The notes under the pieces: generated by a model | What the model was told of the DNA's origin: nothing | Database searches by the model: none | Seen by the model: only the letters and a program-made list of their open reading frames with translations | Part shown: positions 1-4,725 of the stretch, piece after piece | Position numbering within the stretch: position 1 is the stretch's first letter | Layout of the letters: each line of letters starts with the position of its first letter | Source of the DNA: Pseudomonadota bacterium | GTDB taxonomy: Bacteria > Bdellovibrionota > Bacteriovoracia > Bacteriovoracales > Bacteriovoracaceae | Reading direction: 5' to 3' | Length of the DNA: 7,015 bases | Assembly (NCBI GenBank): GCA_023432655.1 | Contig: JAEYUK010000051.1 | Coordinates: forward strand, 1-7,015 | Made by a program: the position numbers and the translations under genes

Positions 1-447
1 ACAGGAAAAAGACAGACACATCCCATGCTCGGATAAATCAAGTAAGAAAGCCGTTGTTACATCTGACTTCACTTCCATCTCGAAATCGATTCGGTCGTCA
101 TACTTATAAGGGATGCGGGGACTTCTACGCCGCTCAATTCCTTTGGCCATGGAGGGAATACTTAGAACGGCAAATCTTCCGTTAGAACTTAGGACCTTGG
201 ATTTAAAAACCAGGATGCCTCCATCGAGAGCAAAAAGAACGTCTTCTCCTACCGGAAGCTTTGAATCCTCATAAAGTTCAATCTTTAATTCATTCTGATC
301 ATTCACTTTTAAAATGAGGGCCTTCTCATTGATAACCGTCTGTCCTTCGAAATTACGCTTCCACACATAGGCCAGGGTCTTACAAAAGACCGCTTGGTTT
401 ATGTGTGAGATGAGCTCTTCAGTAGATTGAACGTTCTTTTCATTCAT
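1..447 (-). CDS. PilZ-domain protein, N-terminal part (gene runs off left edge)
   Basis: This is a 149-codon open frame read from ATG at 447 down to position 1 with no stop, so the C-terminus lies outside the window. The protein begins MNEKNVQSTEELISHINQAV. Residues about 25-100 are a beta-rich domain like the N-terminal half of YcgR-type proteins. The PilZ signature follows: a basic stretch ERRRSPR at 105-111 supplying RxxxR (R107, R111), then DLSEHG at 137-142 matching D/NxSxxG. In the PilZ family these two motifs bind cyclic di-GMP, so this is probably a cytoplasmic c-di-GMP receptor; no signal peptide is visible. The gene is divergent from the exported-protein operon starting at 580. No Shine-Dalgarno sequence precedes the ATG. 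In-frame ATGs at 498 and 495 would add 16-17 residues, and neither has a clear ribosome site. Family is confident; start and target are uncertain. Confidence 0.85.
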   Translation of the reverse strand, partial: MNEKNVQSTEELISHINQAVFCKTLAYVWKRNFEGQTVINEKALILKVNDQNELKIELYEDSKLPVGEDVLFALDGGILVFKSKVLSSNGRFAVLSIPSMAKGIERRRSPRIPYKYDDRIDFEMEVKSDVTTAFLLDLSEHGMCLSFSC

Positions 448-454
448 GCTGAGG

Positions 455-460
455 ATTATA
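455..460 (-). promoter_or_regulatory. Candidate -10 box of the PilZ gene, close to its ATG
   Basis: Read on the minus strand, a perfect TATAAT lies at 460-455 and is separated from the ATG at 447 by only seven bases (CCTCAGC). No convincing -35 hexamer is seen 16-18 bases further upstream. If this is the true -10, transcription would begin at or next to the start codon, giving a leaderless message; this fits the lack of a Shine-Dalgarno sequence. The alternative is that the box is accidental and the gene starts at 498. Confidence 0.4.
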
Positions 461-544
461 CAGGGATTCCTTTTGTTGAAGACTCTTCCGCACATCATTT
501 TGTGGGTTTAACCCCTTATTATTCTTAAGAAAAAAGAACTAAAA

Positions 545-573
545 AACTCCTTCATCTAGGACTCGGAGGAGTT
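545..573 (+). promoter_or_regulatory. Hairpin covering the Shine-Dalgarno of the protease gene
   Basis: AACTCCTTC at 545-553 can pair with GGAGGAGTT at 565-573 (nine pairs including one G-U) across an 11-base loop. The 3' arm is the ribosome site GGAGG (565-569) placed 10 bases before the GTG at 580. In RNA form the site would be partly hidden. The structure is seen in the sequence; a regulatory role is inferred. Confidence 0.45.
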
Positions 574-579
574 CTAAAA

Positions 580-1476
580 GTGACCATAAAATGTTGCACA
601 TTCCTGGCTGTTAAAATTACACACTTCGCTCAAGACCTTGAAAGCTCTGGTAATCTTGCCTTCATGACATTTATTATTTTCGCACTCGCGGTGCTTTTTC
701 AACAGGCCCTGGCCTCCAGCAATCACCCTGAATATTTCAGGTATCAGATCCTCGATACTGACAAGACCACTTCAACAGTTACTGAGGAGAGCTTTAAGTC
801 GATTCCTTATGTGGTTTACTCACTTCACTATCAGGATCTTCAAAAAGCAAAACGAACTATCGAGATTACTCATGATTGGAAGAAACCCTTCTTTTCAGCA
901 TGGGTCTACCCAGGAGAGAAAGCAGAACATTACACTGTCAATTTCTGGGGAGGACTCGCCCGTATCCCAGGCATGAATGATGAGGCCCATGCATTAACTG
1001 CTTGTCATGAATTCGGACATCTTCTCGGAGGAGAACCGTTTATCAAGTTAAAGGACTTTCTTTGGTCGTCCAGTGAGGGGCAGTCTGATTATTTTGCCAG
1101 CGGGATTTGTTTAAAGCGCTACTTCGCTCTTAAACACAAGATGAAACCTCTCACTATACCGGATGATCTTCCGGAAGTGTCCTTTACTCAGTGTCGGGTA
1201 ACCTTTACTGAAGAACAAGATTTTCTCATCTGCCTAAATATTTCTAAGGCCATCCAAGGATTTAAACATGTTCTGGAACATCTGACTCAGTACCAGAAGG
1301 ATGTGGCCATAGACTCTCCCAATAGGAGCGTGGTAAAGAGCACCATTTTTAACTCTTACCCGGAAGAGCAGTGTCGTATCGATACTTTGTTCCAAGGAAG
1401 TCTTTGCGCTGAAAAAGATTTTCCCTGTGGAAAAAATCAAATCGGTGCCCGCCCATCTTGTTGGTATAAACATTAA
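580..1476 (+). CDS. Exported putative zinc metalloprotease, thermolysin-like motifs
   Basis: The 298-residue product carries HEFGH at 143-147 (HExxH; two zinc-ligand histidines and the catalytic glutamate) and SEGQSDY at 165-171. The latter reproduces the ExxSD pattern of thermolysin-type gluzincins, in which the glutamate (here E166, 19 residues after the second histidine) is the third zinc ligand. It is therefore probably an exported endopeptidase or a close relative. Eight cysteines lie in the mature part (142, 177, 205, 218, 265, 276, 283, 294), suggesting disulfides and an extracytoplasmic location. Start choice is uncertain. GTG at 580 has a good GGAGG ribosome site but puts 28 extra residues ahead of the signal peptide. 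ATG at 664 (M29) gives a textbook signal peptide (MTFIIFALAVLF..., cleavage near ALA|SS at 45/46) but has no clear ribosome site. It is first in a run of four genes; the next begins 12 bases after its stop. The exact peptidase family is not established. Confidence 0.75.
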   Translation: MTIKCCTFLAVKITHFAQDLESSGNLAFMTFIIFALAVLFQQALASSNHPEYFRYQILDTDKTTSTVTEESFKSIPYVVYSLHYQDLQKAKRTIEITHDWKKPFFSAWVYPGEKAEHYTVNFWGGLARIPGMNDEAHALTACHEFGHLLGGEPFIKLKDFLWSSSEGQSDYFASGICLKRYFALKHKMKPLTIPDDLPEVSFTQCRVTFTEEQDFLICLNISKAIQGFKHVLEHLTQYQKDVAIDSPNRSVVKSTIFNSYPEEQCRIDTLFQGSLCAEKDFPCGKNQIGARPSCWYKH

Positions 1477-1488
1477 AAGGTAGAAACC

Positions 1489-1995
1489 ATGAAAGTTATG
1501 ACACTCTTTTCTGCTCTCTTGTTCACCGTCAATGTGTTCGCCTCAACCAAGGCCAACTATAATATTCTGGAAGGCAAACTTCATAAAGGCGGAAAGGCCT
1601 ACACCGAAGTCCTTCCTAACTCAAAATCATTCACTGTTCGTATGGGCTATGAAATCTCAAAGAAGCCCTTAGTTCCTGTACCCTCTGAATACCTAAAGGG
1701 TGAAGAGATTATTGACCTTCCTTTAATGTTCCAAGATGAGCGGGGTTACCTGGAATTAGAAACCCGCGGCCAAATAAAACTCGATGATGGGGTTATTAAA
1801 TTTGTAAAAAGAACGACGGCCGGGAACTTAAAAGACGCCTTTGAGGTTTTAGTTCTCCCTAAAAACGGTCGCTCAAAAATTGAAATCGTCTACCACCCAG
1901 ACCTTCCTTCTGTTGGGTGGTCAAAAATAAAGGTCACTTTTATTAGTAAGGTCCCATTACTTGATAATTATCAGATTCAGATGGTTATTAAATAA
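1489..1995 (+). CDS. Exported protein of unknown function, 168 residues
   Basis: I do not recognise a family. The product starts MKVMTLFSALLFTVNVFA, a clean Sec signal peptide with likely cleavage after VFA (about residue 18). There is no lipobox cysteine and no cysteine anywhere. The mature part is rich in alternating hydrophobic and charged residues (for example EVLVLPKNGRSKIEIVYHPDL), which suggests a small beta-rich periplasmic or secreted protein. The start is supported by AAAAGG at 1475-1480, eight bases before the ATG. The gene lies 12 bases after the protease stop, so the two are very likely co-transcribed. A partner, inhibitor or substrate-binding role beside the protease is possible but is only context inference. 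Confidence 0.7.
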   Translation: MKVMTLFSALLFTVNVFASTKANYNILEGKLHKGGKAYTEVLPNSKSFTVRMGYEISKKPLVPVPSEYLKGEEIIDLPLMFQDERGYLELETRGQIKLDDGVIKFVKRTTAGNLKDAFEVLVLPKNGRSKIEIVYHPDLPSVGWSKIKVTFISKVPLLDNYQIQMVIK

Positions 1996-2015
1996 AATCC
2001 CCGATCAATCATTAA

Positions 2016-2058
2016 AGAACTCTTAAGGAGGCACCGAAAAGTCCTCCATGAGAGTTCT
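2016..2058 (+). promoter_or_regulatory. Strong hairpin enclosing Shine-Dalgarno and start codon
   Basis: AGAACTCTTA (2016-2025) pairs with TGAGAGTTCT (2049-2058), then after one A/A mismatch GGAGG (2027-2031) pairs with CCTCC (2043-2047), leaving an 11-base loop (2032-2042). That is 15 pairs, one of them G-U. The ribosome site AAGGAGG (2025-2031) and most of the ATG at 2048-2050 lie inside the stem. The linear spacing from ribosome site to ATG (16 bases) is also longer than usual. Such a layout is typical of translational control elements (thermosensors, protein- or sRNA-opened switches). The pairing is seen; the regulation is inferred. Confidence 0.6.
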
Positions 2059-2437
2059 CTTTATTCTTCTCCTTATTTCATTTCATTCTTATGGGAATGT
2101 TCTATTACCTAAGGTTCCTGAGACCTGGGTTGAAATGAATAGCCTCTCTCCAGTGATCCTCACCTGGGCCTATGCCGATCCTGAAAAAAAGTTACTCGAT
2201 ACCCCTAGCTTAATGATTCAAGAATTCCCCAAGAACGAAAAACTCTTAAAATTCGTCCTTAAAGAAAAACTCGATTCTCACCAATGCCGGGAAGTAAAAG
2301 CACAAAAGAAGGAAGACTGGGACCAAATCTGGTGTCTTCGTGGTGAGGTCGTTTTAGTCCTTCTCTCCAAAGGAAACCCTTCCCTCATCGGAGCCCCAAA
2401 AGAGTCCCTCTTGAAATGGGTTCATTCCTATGAGTAA
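2048..2437 (+). CDS. Small exported protein of unknown function, 129 residues
   Basis: I recognise no family. The N-terminus MRVLFILLLISFHSYG is a compact signal peptide with likely cleavage after SYG (about residue 16), so the ATG at 2048 must be the start; no alternative upstream start keeps it. The mature part of roughly 113 residues has exactly two cysteines (80 and 96), which could form one disulfide, and a tryptophan-rich pattern (W27, W40, W91, W95, W124). Its ribosome site and ATG sit in a strong hairpin. The last codons overlap the next gene by eight bases (ATGAGTAA at 2430-2437), an arrangement that usually means translational coupling, so expression of the following GGDEF protein may depend on translation of this one. 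Confidence 0.7.
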   Translation: MRVLFILLLISFHSYGNVLLPKVPETWVEMNSLSPVILTWAYADPEKKLLDTPSLMIQEFPKNEKLLKFVLKEKLDSHQCREVKAQKKEDWDQIWCLRGEVVLVLLSKGNPSLIGAPKESLLKWVHSYE

Positions 2438-4010
2438 ATTTGTCACCCTTCTCCTCACTCTCCTTTTCACTTTTTCGGTCCATGCTGAAATATGCCTGGA
2501 ACCCCTGGCCGGAATGCCTCTATCGGAACAGTTAAGTTCAGAAGTCACCCAGGTCGCTGAAAAAGAATGCGCTAAAAAGATGGACGATAGCTACCTGGAC
2601 ATAGTGACCGGATGTTTAAGCGGAGGTAAGAAATCCGCTCTAGGCTTCATTCAGGGCTTTATAGAGCTTGTTAAGCTTCTCCTGATCGATGCACCCTCCT
2701 GGCTGTGGAATGAGGCCAGCGACAAAATTAAAGAGCTGTTAGATGGAGACTTGAATCCAGTAGAAATGTCCATGGCCATTGCCCGATTGAATCTGTCTTC
2801 CCAAAGTGGAATTTGGGATACGGCCAAGAGTTATTGGGATGAGTTTGTAAAGTTTAGTCAGGAACTTAAAAATTCTCTAGTGACAGAGATTAAAGGCTTC
2901 CCTTGTCTTCCACTCCATCGTCAAAGCGAAATCATCTGTAAGGGGGTCTCTGATGTTTTCCTCATGGTTTTCACCCCCGCAAAGTTTATTCAAGGGGCCA
3001 AGTGGGGCATTAGCGCCACGAAGGCCCTGAAGAATTTCGTTCAGGAAACTAAGACCATTCAGGGTCTCGAAAAAACGTCCCTTGCTAATCGGCTGGATTT
3101 GGCGGCCAAGGCGCTTAAGGGAACCTCCAAGTCTCCACCCTTACTCACTCTCGGTACTTCAGAGCTAAGAGAAGAGCTACTTCCCGACGGAAGTAAAGTT
3201 CTTCAATTTACCAAAGACATGGTTGGAAAAGACGGCAAAGTTCATAGAGTCACCCGGGATGTCCCCGTCGATGCCAAGACCTTGGCCATTGATGCGAACT
3301 CAGTCATTGGAAAAGAAATCCTAAGCACTATGGTTAAAGAAAAGGCCGGTAGCGGAGGTCTTATTTTTGTAGATGTGAACCACTTAGGTAAAACCAATTA
3401 CTTTGCCGGTGGCACTCAGGCAGGAGACCAATACCTTGCTCAGGTGGGAGAGTCCCTCAGGAGAAATCTTAGACCGGGTGATATGGTTTTTAAAAATGGC
3501 GGGGATGAACTGGTGATTGTCTTAGGAAGTAAAAATCCTCAGGTGATAAAAGATATCTCGCAACGAATGATTAATACGGTTGATGCTAATTCTGAAGTTC
3601 GCCATATCTTTCGTGAGGAAGTGAAAACGTCGGTTCAAAAATTTAAAGATCTAAAGAGAAGTGAATCCCTGGAAGATTTACCGGCCCCCCTTTTAAAGTC
3701 ATTCTCAGCGACTGACCTAAGTTTAGCTAAAGCAGACTTCAGCAAATTCAAAGCGGCTAAATTAAATGAAATAAAGAATGAATTCACAGAGCAGGCAACT
3801 TACCGCGGATCTATTTCGATTGGATCTTCTGTGATTAAAGAAGGTGAAGATCTTTCTTCTGTTCTTGCCCGTGCCGAATCCCAAGCGGCGAGAGTAAAAA
3901 CCGAGTATAAAGCTAGAATGGGTCATGATGTTTCTAAGTACAACATGGATCCCGTGGAACTCGTAGGCGTAAGACGCTGGTCCCCTCCTGTGGCATTATC
4001 CCCGGAATAA
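2430..4010 (+). CDS. Exported protein with C-terminal GGDEF (diguanylate cyclase) domain
   Basis: The 526-residue product starts with a signal peptide (MSKFVTLLLTLLFTFSVHA, cleavage about residue 19). Residues 20-300 match no family I know: five cysteines (22, 47, 62, 159, 170) and amphipathic or hydrophobic helices near 70-95 and 172-202. Residues about 308-500 are a GGDEF domain: FVDVNHLGKTN at 313-323 (metal Asp D315), GDQYL at 332-336, RPGD at 348-351 followed after five residues by GGDEL at 357-361, and SISIG at 461-465 with ARAESQAARVK at 480-490. RxxD at that spacing is the product-inhibition site of diguanylate cyclases. Departures from the family: N317 for the second Asp, G320/K321 in place of the FK lysine, Y324 for Asp, one extra residue before GDxxL, and an insertion of about 50 residues after GGDEL. 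Family members normally make c-di-GMP from GTP in the cytoplasm, so export is odd. It could be an effector or a degenerate binding module. Confidence 0.8.
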   Translation: MSKFVTLLLTLLFTFSVHAEICLEPLAGMPLSEQLSSEVTQVAEKECAKKMDDSYLDIVTGCLSGGKKSALGFIQGFIELVKLLLIDAPSWLWNEASDKIKELLDGDLNPVEMSMAIARLNLSSQSGIWDTAKSYWDEFVKFSQELKNSLVTEIKGFPCLPLHRQSEIICKGVSDVFLMVFTPAKFIQGAKWGISATKALKNFVQETKTIQGLEKTSLANRLDLAAKALKGTSKSPPLLTLGTSELREELLPDGSKVLQFTKDMVGKDGKVHRVTRDVPVDAKTLAIDANSVIGKEILSTMVKEKAGSGGLIFVDVNHLGKTNYFAGGTQAGDQYLAQVGESLRRNLRPGDMVFKNGGDELVIVLGSKNPQVIKDISQRMINTVDANSEVRHIFREEVKTSVQKFKDLKRSESLEDLPAPLLKSFSATDLSLAKADFSKFKAAKLNEIKNEFTEQATYRGSISIGSSVIKEGEDLSSVLARAESQAARVKTEYKARMGHDVSKYNMDPVELVGVRRWSPPVALSPE

Positions 4011-4075
4011 ACAAGTATTGTAAAAACTTCACGGCTCCCTCAAAAACATTCTTTAATCCAACTAACCTTGCTAGA

Positions 4076-4105
4076 ACTCCCGCACCATCTTAATCTCGCA
4101 GGAGT
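4076..4105 (+). promoter_or_regulatory. Weak hairpin reaching the Shine-Dalgarno of the next gene
   Basis: ACTCC at 4076-4080 can pair with GGAGT at 4101-4105, with a further GC/GC pairing (4082-4083 with 4098-4099) inside after a C/A mismatch. The 3' arm is the ribosome site of the gene at 4111. It is a weaker version of the arrangement at 545-573. The interval 4011-4110 shows no terminator, so this gene may be read from the upstream operon or from a weak promoter around TAGAAC (4072-4077). Confidence 0.3.
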
Positions 4106-4110
4106 CTTTT

Positions 4111-4497
4111 ATGAAATTTTTTCTCGCATCTCTCTTGGTCATTTATGGCCAGTTCTCTTACGCTCTAGAACTTAACTGTAAGTCGACATCGGGTCTTTCC
4201 TTGAACGCTGAATTAAATAATGCGTCCATCGAAAGCTTTGAACTTACCAGTAAGGGTAAAACTATTGCCGAAAGCAGAAGGCTTTTAACGGCTACTAAGT
4301 CTTATGACATGTTCAGATCTCAGAACTTCACAGAAAATCTTCCGTACTGGAGTTTCATGTTGGCCAGTGATAAGAACTGCTCTTATCGTTTGGCCTTACC
4401 TAATGAGGATTTAAGAGATTATACTTTCGTGGCCCTTCTGAGTTCTTGGGGTAAGGGATGTGCTACACAAGAAGTAGAACTTCTTTGTAACCCATAA
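4111..4497 (+). CDS. Small exported cysteine-containing protein, unknown, 128 residues
   Basis: No family is recognised. The product begins MKFFLASLLVIYGQFSYA, a Sec signal peptide with probable cleavage after SYA (residue 18). The mature chain of about 110 residues contains four cysteines (23, 90, 117, 126), one close to each terminus, which fits two disulfides in a compact beta-type fold outside the cytoplasm. The start has GCAGGAG (4098-4104) six bases upstream of the ATG. It lies 100 bases after the GGDEF gene with no terminator between, and a terminator follows its stop, so it may be the last gene of the same transcription unit. Four of the five exported products in this cluster carry cysteines, which points to an oxidising compartment. 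Confidence 0.7.
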   Translation: MKFFLASLLVIYGQFSYALELNCKSTSGLSLNAELNNASIESFELTSKGKTIAESRRLLTATKSYDMFRSQNFTENLPYWSFMLASDKNCSYRLALPNEDLRDYTFVALLSSWGKGCATQEVELLCNP

Positions 4498-4505
4498 TTG
4501 AAGGC

Positions 4506-4539
4506 AAAAAAAAGGGTGCCCTGCACGAGCACCCATTTT
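4506..4539. terminator. Bidirectional hairpin terminator
   Basis: GGGTGC (4514-4519) and GCACCC (4529-4534) form a perfect six-pair GC-rich stem around a nine-base loop. Eight A residues precede it (4506-4513) and ATTTT follows it. It ends the rightward unit nine bases after the stop at 4497. Read leftward it is the better terminator, because the stem is followed by eight T residues. Confidence 0.75.
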
Positions 4540-4684
4540 AGGCTTTTAGTTAAGGCCAGAAATCCCTCTCTGGTCTAAAAATCGTCCTTGATTCTTAATT
4601 ATTGCTTACTTCAATCTTAAGATTAGCTTATGGTAACGGGGAACCTTTCTTTTCTTACTTTTACTAACTTGCCTCAAAGATTTT
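4540..4684. other. Convergent intergenic region with hairpin and palindrome
   Basis: Between the two terminators lies a second hairpin, AGGCCAGA (4553-4560) with TCTGGTCT (4569-4576), eight pairs including one G-U. There is also a perfect 12-base palindrome AATCTTAAGATT at 4613-4624. No convincing open frame is present: the ATG at 4630 opens a 29-codon frame without a ribosome site. A leftward small RNA ending at the 4514 hairpin is possible but unproven. Confidence 0.4.
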
Positions 4685-4711
4685 TAATAAATGGCCCCTT
4701 TAAGGGGCCAT
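4685..4711 (-). terminator. Terminator of fadD
   Basis: ATGGCCCC (4691-4698) and GGGGCCAT (4704-4711) make a perfect eight-pair GC-rich stem with a five-base loop. Read leftward the stem is followed by TTATT, a modest T tract, and lies 14 bases beyond the fadD stop. Read rightward there is no T tract, so it serves the minus-strand unit. Confidence 0.75.
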
Positions 4712-4725
4712 CTAACTAAAATTGT

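Larger units (their letters stand above)
448..579. other. Divergent intergenic region
   Basis: These 132 bases separate the leftward PilZ gene from the rightward exported-protein genes. Besides the leftward TATAAT, they hold a short palindrome GGGTTTAACCC at 504-514, a TATTAT at 517-522 that could be a rightward -10 (no good -35), an A-rich run at 529-546, and a hairpin at 545-573 covering the ribosome site of the next gene. No small open frame here looks convincing. Confidence 0.5.

Noticed and set aside
591..614. Seven-codon frame (MLHIPGC) ahead of the protease signal peptide
   Set aside because: The ribosome site is about 21 bases away; too short to call as a leader peptide without further evidence.
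1234..1473. Open frame on the minus strand, 79 codons
   Set aside because: Antisense to the well-supported protease gene, without a ribosome site or recognisable protein pattern.
1892..1921. Eight-pair inverted repeat (ACCACCCA / TGGGTGGT) in the 168-residue gene
   Set aside because: Lies inside coding sequence and is followed by A-rich, not T-rich, sequence, so not a terminator; probably chance.
2354..2548. Open frame on the minus strand, 64 codons
   Set aside because: Lies across the overlap of two exported-protein genes; low-complexity basic product and no start signals.
3366..3513. GGDEF domain as a cGAMP-making (Hypr) variant
   Set aside because: Hypr enzymes replace the Asp of the GDxxL position with Ser; here the Asp (D333) is kept, so there is no support for altered product.
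4469..4485. Seven-pair hairpin AAGAAGT / ACTTCTT just before the stop of the 4111 gene
   Set aside because: AT-rich, inside coding sequence, and a far better terminator follows 29 bases later.
4630..4719. 29-codon open frame in the convergent region
   Set aside because: No ribosome site, and it runs through the fadD terminator hairpin.
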